DNA from: Methanobacterium sp.
GTDB lineage: Archaea > Methanobacteriota > Methanobacteria > Methanobacteriales > Methanobacteriaceae
Length of the DNA stretch: 5,432 nt
Reading direction: 5' to 3'
NCBI GenBank assembly: GCA_003162115.1
Contig: PMMV01000026.1
Coordinates: forward strand, 4,883-10,314
The position numbers and the translations under genes are program-made. The notes beneath the pieces were generated by a model. It was not told where the DNA came from. It did no database searches and worked only from the letters and a program-made list of their open reading frames with translations. Positions within the stretch are counted from its first letter, which is position 1. Every line of letters begins with the position of its first letter. This document shows, piece after piece, positions 1-4,812 of the stretch.

Positions 1-122
1 CCACCAAAAATTACAAGCCAGAGTACTGGAGTTATAATCGAACTGATTAAACGGGAACGGTCACGAATAAAACGTTTAAGTTCACGACGCCATAAAGCAG
101 CAATTCCTCTAAATTCGCTTAT
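1..122 (-). CDS. ABC-2 type transporter permease, N-terminal part (cut by window edge)
   Basis: This is the start of the membrane partner of the ATPase encoded just upstream; together they would form an ABC-2 exporter. The visible 40 codons read (M)SEFRGIAALWRRELKRF, then a basic stretch IRDRSRLISS, then the start of the first membrane helix, IITPVLWLVIFG. This cytoplasmic basic segment followed by a hydrophobic helix is typical of DrrB-like permeases. The frame has no ATG, GTG or TTG codon. The codon at the expected start is ATA (120-122), five bases after a strong GGAGG, and it overlaps the TAA stop of the ATPase. An upstream in-frame TAG lies eight codons before AGC, the codon after ATA, so no longer start exists. 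The family call is firm from the sequence pattern; the start codon is an inference. The rest of the protein lies beyond position 1, so the substrate cannot be judged. Confidence 0.85.
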   Translation of the reverse strand, partial: MSEFRGIAALWRRELKRFIRDRSRLISSIITPVLWLVIFG

Positions 123-1108
123 TTTATCCTCCCCCTCATTCTAGCTGCCATTCCGGATAGTTCTTTACCTCCACCACCCTCACGAATTTCGCGACCTGTA
201 AAGAACATAAATGCATCATCTAACTCCGGTTCTCTTATGGATATGTTGTCGATGTAGATACCAACCGATACTGCCAATTCAACAATACGGGCCAATGCTG
301 TATGAGCGTTTCCAACTGTTAAAATTAATTCTTTTCCTGTTTCCATCACATTATCTGCGAGTTTTCCCTCGTTTACTTTTTGAGATAAGAGTTTGTTATC
401 ACTGGATTCAATGATGATTGTTTCACCTTCTATTTTGCTCTTGAGGTTATCGGGGGTGTCCAATGCAATAATCCTGCTCCTGTCAATAATAGCAATCCTA
501 TCGCAGAGTTTATCGGCTTCTTCCATGTAATGTGTTGTCAGAATTATGGTGATATTCTCGCGTTTCTTTAAATCCCTTATATAATTCCATATATGGTCTC
601 GACTTTGGGGATCCAACCCCACAGTAGGCTCATCCAAAAATAATACTCGTGGATAATGTATTAAACTTCTTGCTATTTCCAATCGCCTTCTCATACCACC
701 AGAATAAGTGTTAACAAAACTAGACGCACGATCCTCTAATTCTACTAATTTTAATACCTCATCTATTCTGGAGTACATTACATCACGAGGAACGTCATAG
801 AGATCTGCGTGTAACTCCATATTTTCCATACCAGTTAATTTATCATCTATACTGGGATCCTGGAAAACTATCCCTATAGATCGCCTGACATCAGATGCTT
901 GGCTCACAATATCATAACCCTCTACCTTGGCCGTTCCGGAAGTTGGTTTTAAAATAGTACACAACATGGATATGAATGTACTTTTTCCGGCTCCGTTAGG
1001 ACCTAATAAACCGAAAATTTCTCCCTGATCAACGTCTAGATTCACATCATCTACGGCTGTCATCTTATCGAATCTTTTTGTCAAACCATGAGTCTCTATA
1101 GCTTTCAT
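119..1108 (-). CDS. ABC transporter ATP-binding protein, DrrA/CcmA (ABC-2 exporter) type
   Basis: The 329-residue nucleotide-binding subunit would power export by the neighbouring membrane permease on the cytoplasmic face. All ATPase motifs are intact: Walker A GPNGAGKST (36-44), Q-loop Q83, signature YSGGM (135-139) followed by three arginines, Walker B LFLDEP (156-161), D-loop GLD (164-166) and switch histidine H193. After about residue 215 comes the regulatory tail common in daunorubicin-resistance-type ATPases, ending in EPELDDAFMFFTGRE. A glycine- and arginine-rich extension (GGGG...RMRGRIK) follows; its last codons carry the permease ribosome binding site. The ATG start has GAGG (1113-1116) four bases upstream. 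The stop overlaps the permease start, so the two form one operon. DrrA-like proteins export drugs, lipids or other hydrophobic compounds, but the substrate cannot be told from this sequence. Confidence 0.95.
   Translation of the reverse strand: MKAIETHGLTKRFDKMTAVDDVNLDVDQGEIFGLLGPNGAGKSTFISMLCTILKPTSGTAKVEGYDIVSQASDVRRSIGIVFQDPSIDDKLTGMENMELHADLYDVPRDVMYSRIDEVLKLVELEDRASSFVNTYSGGMRRRLEIARSLIHYPRVLFLDEPTVGLDPQSRDHIWNYIRDLKKRENITIILTTHYMEEADKLCDRIAIIDRSRIIALDTPDNLKSKIEGETIIIESSDNKLLSQKVNEGKLADNVMETGKELILTVGNAHTALARIVELAVSVGIYIDNISIREPELDDAFMFFTGREIREGGGGKELSGMAARMRGRIK
127..135 (-). promoter_or_regulatory. Strong ribosome binding site of the permease
   Basis: The minus strand reads GGGGGAGGA here, inside the last codons of the ATPase gene. 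GGAGG ends five bases before the ATA codon at 120-122. This spacing is what points to ATA as the initiation codon, and it indicates translational coupling to the ATPase. Confidence 0.75.
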
Positions 1109-1125
1109 ATATCCTCATATCCATA

Positions 1126-1135
1126 ATATATAAAA
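1126..1135 (-). promoter_or_regulatory. Possible TATA box of the ABC transporter operon
   Basis: The minus strand reads TTTTATATAT. It is the best TATA-like match in the gap between the ATPase start and the end of the REC-PAS gene. It sits close to the start codon: with the usual 25-base spacing, transcription would begin at about the ATG and skip the GAGG at 1113-1116. A weaker AT-rich element farther upstream (around 1165-1180) may be used instead. Confidence 0.3.
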
Positions 1136-1197
1136 TAATAATTATCTTATGGTGATTAAAACTATTAAAAATATCTAAATTTCATTCAGATAATGAT

Positions 1198-1205
1198 AAA
1201 AAAAA
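1198..1205 (-). terminator. U-tract terminator after the REC-PAS gene
   Basis: Eight consecutive T on the minus strand begin about 20 bases after the stop codon of the REC-PAS gene, with no strong hairpin. Archaeal RNA polymerase terminates at such U-tracts without needing a stem. It separates the signalling operon from the ABC transporter operon on the same strand. Confidence 0.55.
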
Positions 1206-1226
1206 TAGTTTAATGATTTGTGTATT

Positions 1227-2120
1227 TTACGTGAATTTATCTTGGAAGTCTTCGACATACTCCTTTTGAATTAATGGCTTAACAGCTTCTACCATATTGC
1301 CCATTATAAAAAAGAAATCCTTATCTTTTTCTATCATTGCATCCATAATAGATTTTTCCATTCCTTTACGTGCTGTTATGTCGGTCATAATTGAAATAGC
1401 ACCGATATATTCACCGTTAACTTTGTGAAGAGGACTGGTTGACATAAGTACCCATAATGGCTTACCATCTTTACTTAAAAACTGGATCTCATAAGTTTGA
1501 CCTATACCCCTATTATTAACTTTTAAATGTTTTTTAAAGACATCTTTACACTTTCTTTGAATAAAATTATATACGTCTTGATTAATCAATTCATCAGTTT
1601 TGTAGCCTAACATGTCTGCCATTTGACGATTTACATAATTAATTTCATTTTTAGAGTTGATTAAGAAAAGTCCTGACTCGATTTTTTCTACCATTAGACG
1701 ATATTTTTCTTCGCTTTTTCTCAGATCTATTTCTATGTGTTTACGTTCGATTGAATATTTTATTGACCTCGAAAGCAACTGTTTATCGATCTGACCCTTA
1801 ACAAGGTAATCCTGAGCACCTTCAGAAACAATATTTATAGCTAGATCCTCATCAACAAGACCTGTTAAAATTATTATAGGTAATTCAGGTGCATTTTTGT
1901 TCATGGTGTTAAATGTTTCAAATCCCTGGCTGTCTGGAAGGTTAAGATCTAATAACATGATATCAAAATCTTCGTTAAGATGGTTTACACCGTCTTCAAC
2001 GCGTTTAAAATGTTCGAGATCAAAATTGTCGTCGTAGATTTCTTTAAGCATCTCTTTAATTATTAAAGCATCCCCAGGGTTATCCTCAACAAGGATAATG
2101 TGTATTCTTTTTTCAGCCAT
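1227..2120 (-). CDS. REC-PAS sensory response regulator without a kinase domain
   Basis: This 297-residue protein joins a receiver domain to a PAS domain. The receiver (about 5-125) has the acidic pair E12-D13, phospho-acceptor D58 in LLDLNLPDS, switch T86 and conserved K108, so it should be phosphorylatable. A helical linker (about 120-140, ending RKSEEKYRLMVE) leads to the PAS domain (about 141-252), with the typical start SGLFLINSKNEINYVN, the core QFLSKDGKPLWV and the end GAISIMTDITARK. PAS domains bind small ligands or cofactors; the ligand cannot be predicted here. After residue 254 a short tail of about 44 residues replaces the histidine kinase that often follows in methanogen proteins: no H-box and no ATP-binding domain are visible. 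Its ATG lies four bases after the stop of the upstream response regulator, so the two are translated from one transcript. The likely role is a signalling intermediate fed by a separate kinase. Confidence 0.92.
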   Translation of the reverse strand: MAEKRIHIILVEDNPGDALIIKEMLKEIYDDNFDLEHFKRVEDGVNHLNEDFDIMLLDLNLPDSQGFETFNTMNKNAPELPIIILTGLVDEDLAINIVSEGAQDYLVKGQIDKQLLSRSIKYSIERKHIEIDLRKSEEKYRLMVEKIESGLFLINSKNEINYVNRQMADMLGYKTDELINQDVYNFIQRKCKDVFKKHLKVNNRGIGQTYEIQFLSKDGKPLWVLMSTSPLHKVNGEYIGAISIMTDITARKGMEKSIMDAMIEKDKDFFFIMGNMVEAVKPLIQKEYVEDFQDKFT

Positions 2121-2124
2121 CTTT

Positions 2125-2130
2125 TCACCT
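2125..2130 (-). promoter_or_regulatory. Ribosome binding site overlapping the preceding stop codon
   Basis: The minus strand reads AGGTGA, followed by AAAG and the ATG of the REC-PAS gene. The TGA stop of the upstream response regulator is part of this site, so ribosomes ending the first gene release directly onto the start of the second. This supports co-translation of the pair. Confidence 0.75.
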
Positions 2131-2562
2131 AGTTGGAAGTTTAACTATACTCAGCCAGAAATTTTCAATAGATTTCACAACATTGATAAATTGATCCAGA
2201 TCTACAGGTTTGGTGATGTAACAGTTAGCATTCATTTTATATGTTTCAATTAAATCTTCTTCAGCATTAGAAGTAGTAAGAATAACTACAGGAATGCATT
2301 TCAAGTAATCATCCCCTTTAATTTCTCTTAAAACTTCTCTACCATCCTTTTTTGGAAGGTTTAGATCGAGAAGTATCAGATCTGGAAATGATGTATTTCC
2401 ATCATTCCTCCGGAGAATTTCCATTGCTGCTTCTCCATCATATGCAACCTGCATTGTATTGTAGATCTTTGCGTCTTTAAACACTTCTTTAATTAATCTA
2501 ACATCACCAGGGTTGTCTTCGACAAGTAGTATTTCAATTGGATTGCTTACTCCAGGATTCAT
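2125..2562 (-). CDS. Single-domain response regulator, CheY/Rcp1-like
   Basis: The 145-residue protein is a lone receiver domain with no output domain. The acidic residues E15-D16 sit in [10 protein letters not shown]. The phospho-acceptor is D66 in [13 protein letters not shown], the switch threonine is T96 in VVILTTS, and the conserved lysine is K118 in YITKPVD. The pattern [13 protein letters not shown] together with [10 protein letters not shown] is that of Rcp1-type regulators, which receive phosphate from PAS- or GAF-containing histidine kinases and act through protein contacts rather than DNA. The start ATG is fixed by a TAG two codons upstream in frame; a GGAG (2574-2577) lies 11 bases before it, rather far. 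The gene leads a two-gene operon with the REC-PAS protein, suggesting that both take part in the same phospho-signalling chain. No kinase gene is in the window. Confidence 0.95.
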   Translation of the reverse strand: MNPGVSNPIEILLVEDNPGDVRLIKEVFKDAKIYNTMQVAYDGEAAMEILRRNDGNTSFPDLILLDLNLPKKDGREVLREIKGDDYLKCIPVVILTTSNAEEDLIETYKMNANCYITKPVDLDQFINVVKSIENFWLSIVKLPTR

Positions 2563-2682
2563 TAACTAATCAACTCCATATTGTAAAATTGAATTTAACT
2601 TCATTAATTGTTCGAATCTTACCAAATCATTCCAAATGACTTTCAACAATATAATTTCCACAACCGTATCATTAAAGATAAT

Positions 2683-2696
2683 AAATATATCTAAAA
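2683..2696 (-). promoter_or_regulatory. Candidate TATA box of the response-regulator operon
   Basis: The minus strand reads TTTTAGATATATTT, a good archaeal TATA-like element. Transcription would start near 2660, giving an untranslated leader of about 95 bases before the ATG at 2562. It lies just after the U-tract that ends the preceding operon, as expected for a separate transcription unit. Confidence 0.45.
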
Positions 2697-2728
2697 TCAG
2701 TGCCATATTTAATTTTTCATTTTATTTC

Positions 2729-2736
2729 AAAAAAAA
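2729..2736 (-). terminator. U-tract terminator after the DJ-1/PfpI gene
   Basis: Eight T in a row on the minus strand (AAGCTTTTTTTTG), about 70 bases after the stop codon of the DJ-1/PfpI gene and before the next promoter. A shorter T-rich stretch (around 2756-2764) lies between. It fits an archaeal U-tract terminator. Confidence 0.5.
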
Positions 2737-2807
2737 GCTTGAATTTTATATCAAAGAAAATTTTATTAATCAATATTTTGGATTATGAACTTATTTGTGG
2801 ATAACAT

Positions 2808-3323
2808 TTATATTGTTTCCAATTTATTTAATGAAGCTTTTGTGAATGCGGGTATATCACGAGGTCCTCTACTAGAAATTAAATTTCCATCCTCGACTAC
2901 TTCCTGGTCAACATATATAGCACCAGCGTTTTTTATGTCTTGTACGATAGATTTCCATCCTGTTACTCTACGACCCTCTAGTAGTTGTGCAGTAATAAGG
3001 ATCTGTGGTGCATGACAAATGGCAAATACAGGTTTACCAGTTTCAAAATAGTCTTTAATAAATTTAATAGATTTTTTTTCTCCTCGTAGATGATCCGGGG
3101 AACATCCACCAGGGATCAGAATAGCATCTAAAGATTCGGGTTTTGCTTCTGAAATTGATTGATCAATTTTTACAAGAGTTCTCTTTCTCTTTCCCTTAAC
3201 GAGCTGACCTTTTCTTAGACCTATATGAGTAATGTAATGCCCTGCTTCTTTAAATGCCTTTGCAGGTTCAGTGTACTCAATATCTTCGAACATTTCATCG
3301 ATGAGGACACCTATCAAAGCCAT
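2808..3323 (-). CDS. DJ-1/PfpI family protein (class I glutamine amidotransferase-like)
   Basis: This 171-residue cytoplasmic protein belongs to the PfpI/YhbO branch of the DJ-1 superfamily. The nucleophile elbow is AICHAPQ, with C103 followed by H104. The conserved acidic residue is E13 in EMFEDIE, matching the glutamate that supports the cysteine in PfpI. ILIPGGCSPDHLR (68-80) precedes it in the usual place, and GRRVTGWKSI (117-126) and SRGPRDIPAF (151-160) complete the family pattern. Members have been reported as intracellular peptidases, deglycases or stress proteins acting on methylglyoxal-type damage; which one applies here cannot be told. The length is normal. The ATG has GGAG (3334-3337) ten bases upstream. 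It lies 52 bases after the small gene at 3376-3693 with no clear promoter between, so the two are probably co-transcribed. Confidence 0.93.
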   Translation of the reverse strand: MALIGVLIDEMFEDIEYTEPAKAFKEAGHYITHIGLRKGQLVKGKRKRTLVKIDQSISEAKPESLDAILIPGGCSPDHLRGEKKSIKFIKDYFETGKPVFAICHAPQILITAQLLEGRRVTGWKSIVQDIKNAGAIYVDQEVVEDGNLISSRGPRDIPAFTKASLNKLETI

Positions 3324-3375
3324 TGATTTTCAACTCCAAAAACTATTTTAAACTAGAAAGAATGAAAAATTTAGA

Positions 3376-3693
3376 TTATTTTTTCTTCTTTTTAGCATTA
3401 TTAATAGATTTTAAAGTATTGATAGTTACTTCCTGTTCTAAATATCGCAATCTCTCTGCTAAAAAGTCTAATACATGCTTTCTTTCTTCGAAAGGTACAT
3501 TCTTTTTAGATAACATATTGATTAATTCTGTAGTACTTCTAACAGAAAATGAGCCTGAATTTTCGTCCATCAAAATGATGTCTCTTTTCCCTAGTTCTTT
3601 GGCGGGTGATACACATACTGCACCTAAAATATTGCCCTTTTCATCCTTCACATCCATCGAACTTATGTAGTTGTGTTTAGTTTCATTTCTCAT
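3376..3693 (-). CDS. Hypothetical 105-residue protein with lysine-rich tail
   Basis: I do not recognise this family. It has a convincing start: the minus strand reads AAGGTGA (3700-3706), then six bases, then ATG. A TATA-like element lies about 70 bases upstream. The first half looks strand-rich (MDVKDEKGNILGAVCVSP, then RDIILMDENSGSFSVR). The second half should be helical (STTELINMLSKK, then FEERKHVLDFLAERLRYLEQE). It ends in five lysines encoded by an A-rich run. There is one cysteine, no signal peptide and no membrane segment, so it is probably a soluble cytoplasmic protein. It precedes the DJ-1/PfpI gene by 52 bases on the same strand and may belong to the same unit; a functional link is only a guess. 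Confidence 0.8.
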   Translation of the reverse strand: MRNETKHNYISSMDVKDEKGNILGAVCVSPAKELGKRDIILMDENSGSFSVRSTTELINMLSKKNVPFEERKHVLDFLAERLRYLEQEVTINTLKSINNAKKKKK

Positions 3694-3758
3694 TTTGGTT
3701 CACCTTAATCCTATTTATTGCATCCAATTAATTTGTTATATTTTACTCTTGTTATTTA

Positions 3759-3767
3759 ATTATAAAT
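3759..3767 (-). promoter_or_regulatory. Candidate TATA box of the 105-residue protein operon
   Basis: The minus strand reads ATTTATAAT, preceded by the purine-rich AATAACT that could serve as a BRE. With usual spacing, transcription starts near 3737, giving a leader of about 45 bases that includes the AAGGTGA site. The element is nearly symmetric, so a start on the plus strand cannot be excluded. Confidence 0.45.
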
Positions 3768-3833
3768 AGTTATTGTTTTTTTTCCCAAAAATGTTGATAA
3801 TAGCTTTTGTTAATTGCGTTGTTGGTCGAAAAT

Positions 3834-3868
3834 AAAAAAGATAGTTCCTGAAGTGTTACTCCAGGAAC
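3834..3868 (-). terminator. Hairpin plus U-tract at the 3' end of the putative small RNA
   Basis: A seven-base-pair stem (GTTCCTG with CAGGAAC), extended by AGT/ACT inside after a G-T mismatch, is followed on the minus strand by TATC, six T, A and four T. On the plus strand no T-run follows the same stem, which gives the element its direction. It would end leftward transcripts before the promoter of the 105-residue gene. Confidence 0.6.
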
Positions 3869-3951
3869 ATTATCATGTAAGTCTGTTACGGAGGCGGTAG
3901 ACAGACATGATCTTACAGGCAATTTTTATTGATATTCTAAACTGTCTGTAC
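3834..3951 (-). ncRNA. Putative structured small RNA with CCUCC apical loop, about 118 nt
   Basis: This block reads best on the minus strand. A TATA box lies about 25 bases before 3951, and the block ends in a hairpin followed by TATC and six T. Hairpin 1 in transcript order pairs TGTAA (3913-3917) with TTACA (3876-3880), and GTCTGT (3901-3906) with ACAGAC (3881-3886). A six-base bulge GATCAT (3907-3912) lies on the 5' side. Past a one-base bulge, TAC pairs with GTA, leaving the seven-base loop CGCCTCC (3890-3896). Hairpin 2 pairs GTTCCTG (3862-3868) with CAGGAAC (3844-3850), capped by AGT/ACT. Both arms are perfect in an otherwise unstructured AT-rich spacer. I do not recognise a known RNA family. 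It could instead be a leader of the gene at 3376-3693, or a plus-strand RNA; the terminator argues for the minus strand. The ends are estimates. Confidence 0.5.
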
Positions 3952-3970
3952 AAATACATTATATTTCATA

Positions 3971-3984
3971 GTATATATACTTAA
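3971..3984 (-). promoter_or_regulatory. Candidate TATA box of the putative small RNA
   Basis: The minus strand reads TTAAGTATATATAC. Its start site would fall near 3951, just upstream of the structured block. The core GTATATATAC is a perfect palindrome, so it could also direct rightward transcription from about 4000 towards the HicB-like gene. Confidence 0.45.
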
Positions 3985-4038
3985 GCCAGAGTTTCACCTT
4001 AATTCATGCTAATACATCTTAATACTTTCTAATATTTT

Positions 4039-4060
4039 TATGAATACTTTATAATTCATA
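4039..4060 (+). promoter_or_regulatory. TATA box framed by an inverted repeat, upstream of the HicB-like gene
   Basis: TATGAAT (4039-4045) and ATTCATA (4054-4060) form a perfect seven-base inverted repeat around the eight-base spacer ACTTTATA. The TATA-like TTTATAAT (4048-4055) lies inside it. Rightward transcription would begin near 4077. A repressor on this repeat would block TATA-binding protein. A second TATA-like element (TTATATAA, 4103-4110) lies closer to the gene, but would start transcription about at the ribosome binding site. Confidence 0.35.
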
Positions 4061-4126
4061 GTTGATTAAAAGATATTAATAGCATTAGGACCATATCTTA
4101 AGTTATATAATTGAAGTAAGTATAAT

Positions 4127-4132
4127 GGAGGT
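4127..4132 (+). promoter_or_regulatory. Ribosome binding site that fixes a GTG start
   Basis: GGAGGT lies six bases before the GTG at 4139. It is a near-perfect match to the archaeal 16S rRNA 3' end and decides in favour of GTG as the start of the HicB-like gene. Confidence 0.75.
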
Positions 4133-4138
4133 AATTAA

Positions 4139-4375
4139 GTGATATTACAGCTACCTGTTTCTGTTGTTGAAGAAGGAGATGTTTATGTTGCGGTTTGTCC
4201 GGTCTTCCATATTTCAAGTAAGGGTGAATCAATGGAAGATGCCCTTAAAAATATAAAGATTGATCTTGAGAAATTTTTAGATGATGAGAAGGTACAGAAA
4301 GAGTATGATAATGTAATAAAAGACTACGGTATCCGTGACATTGAAATTATTGATGTTGTTGTTAACCTTAAATAG
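4139..4375 (+). CDS. HicB-family protein (orphan antitoxin-like), 78 residues
   Basis: The sequence shows the small HicB fold: a first strand LQLPVSVVEEGDVYVAVCP, then the region FHISSKGESMEDALKNIK (23-40) matching the usual GCxxxGxTxEEALxNI pattern, then a helix to about residue 50. In HicAB systems this fold binds and blocks the HicA mRNA interferase. The bona fide glycine-cysteine of the loop is replaced by H24-I25-S26. The C-terminal part (about 50-78) is short and shows no clear DNA-binding domain. No HicA-like gene (short, with a GSH motif) lies on either side, so this is an orphan copy. Such lone HicB-like proteins are common in methanogens and their role is not settled. The GTG start follows GGAGGT by six bases. 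Confidence 0.82.
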   Translation: MILQLPVSVVEEGDVYVAVCPVFHISSKGESMEDALKNIKIDLEKFLDDEKVQKEYDNVIKDYGIRDIEIIDVVVNLK

Positions 4376-4444
4376 AATCGAACTAAATGAATATTGATCA
4401 GTATTATAGTTCAAAAGATCTGAATAATCATTAATTTTTATAAA

Positions 4445-4461
4445 TTTTTTTACTATTTTTT
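4445..4461 (+). terminator. U-tract terminator after the HicB-like gene
   Basis: T7 (4445-4451) and T6 (4456-4461) follow the stop codon by about 70 bases, preceded by a T5 at 4435-4439. No strong GC stem is present. This fits archaeal U-tract termination of the rightward HicB-like transcript before the next promoter. Confidence 0.45.
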
Positions 4462-4474
4462 ATCTATTTCAATA

Positions 4475-4484
4475 AATTATAAAT
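4475..4484 (+). promoter_or_regulatory. Candidate TATA box of the small acidic protein gene
   Basis: AATTATAAAT lies about 25 bases before 4505, which would give a leader of about 20 bases that still contains the ribosome binding site GAGGTG (4511-4516). This spacing is typical for an archaeal gene with its own promoter. Confidence 0.45.
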
Positions 4485-4524
4485 TCTATCGTAATAATAA
4501 TATATACAAAGAGGTGTCAAAACC

Positions 4525-4707
4525 ATGAACGACAAAGAATTAGATGAATTTGTAGAGAACTTTAAAGGAATGCTCTGGGATGAATTAGATGATGCATTGG
4601 GTGTCATGAATAGAGAAGAATTAATAGCAGTTATTGTTAAATTAAAGAAAAGGTATGCTGATTTATTACTAACTATTTATTTTTTTTTAAATAATTTTTT
4701 ATTTTAA
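4525..4707 (+). CDS. Small acidic helical protein, unknown function; 3' end possibly altered
   Basis: I do not recognise a named family. GAGGTG lies eight bases before the ATG, and a TATA box lies in the right place, so the start is well supported. Residues 1-46 (MNDKELDEFVENFKG, then MLWDELDDALG, then NREELIAVIVKLKKRY) are acidic, then basic, and look like two or three amphipathic helices. Such a short helical protein may bind a partner. The last dozen codons (LLLTIYFFLNNFLF) are hydrophobic, biased and encoded by a T-rich run that looks like a transcription terminator. A TAA in the +1 frame at 4670-4672 sits just before that run. The ancestral protein may have ended near residue 49, with a one-base change producing the present tail. 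A real short membrane-binding tail cannot be excluded. Confidence 0.65.
   Translation: MNDKELDEFVENFKGMLWDELDDALGVMNREELIAVIVKLKKRYADLLLTIYFFLNNFLF
4680..4700 (+). terminator. U-tract terminator inside the 3' end of the small acidic protein gene
   Basis: T9 (4680-4688) and T6 (4695-4700) form a strong archaeal-type U-tract, but both lie before the stop codon at 4705-4707. Termination in the first tract would yield mRNA without an in-frame stop. Confidence 0.45.
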
Positions 4708-4788
4708 TTAGGAATATTACTATAATTGAGATTTTATTTACAACTAACCAGGAATTTAATTAGATCTTAAAATTAGTTATCATTATAT

Positions 4789-4795
4789 AAAAAAA
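4789..4795 (-). terminator. U-tract terminator after iscU
   Basis: The minus strand reads CCTTTTTTTATA, with seven T, 18 bases after the iscU stop codon. It lies in the convergent gap facing the small acidic protein gene. Confidence 0.55.
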
Positions 4796-4812
4796 GGAAT
4801 AATTTATTTATT

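Larger units (their letters stand above)
3694..4138. other. 445-base gene-free region between divergent genes
   Basis: No supported protein-coding gene lies here. From left to right it holds the ribosome binding site and TATA box of the leftward 105-residue gene, a structured and relatively GC-rich block (35 of 80 bases G or C at 3841-3920, against 10 of 60 at 3741-3800 and 11 of 50 at 3931-3980), a symmetric TATA element, an AT-rich stretch with repeated TAATAC-like words (4009-4034), an inverted repeat over a second TATA box, and the ribosome binding site of the rightward HicB-like gene. Confidence 0.7.

Noticed and set aside
2785..3015. Rightward reading frame of 76 codons
   Set aside because: It lies over the DJ-1/PfpI gene in the opposite direction and has no ribosome binding site or recognisable protein pattern.
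3323..3670. Rightward reading frame of 115 codons
   Set aside because: It mirrors the 105-residue gene, which has the better ribosome binding site and promoter; the product is phenylalanine-rich as expected from antisense of lysine codons.
3844..3912. C/D box small RNA, from CTGA (3848-3851) on the plus strand and an ATGATAA-like word on the minus strand
   Set aside because: The C and D boxes do not occur in correct order on one strand with a terminal stem, and the strong internal hairpins are unlike C/D guide RNAs.
3876..3920. Similarity to a purine riboswitch: the minus strand reads TCTACCG...CCGTAA, as in part of the xpt aptamer
   Set aside because: The P2 hairpin with its conserved loop and the enclosing P1 stem are missing, and the actual pairing differs; the match is local chance.
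4387..4432. Imperfect palindrome after the HicB-like gene (ATGAATATTGATCAG with CTGAATAATCAT)
   Set aside because: The pairing is broken by several mismatches and is mostly A-T; not strong enough to call a hairpin or operator.
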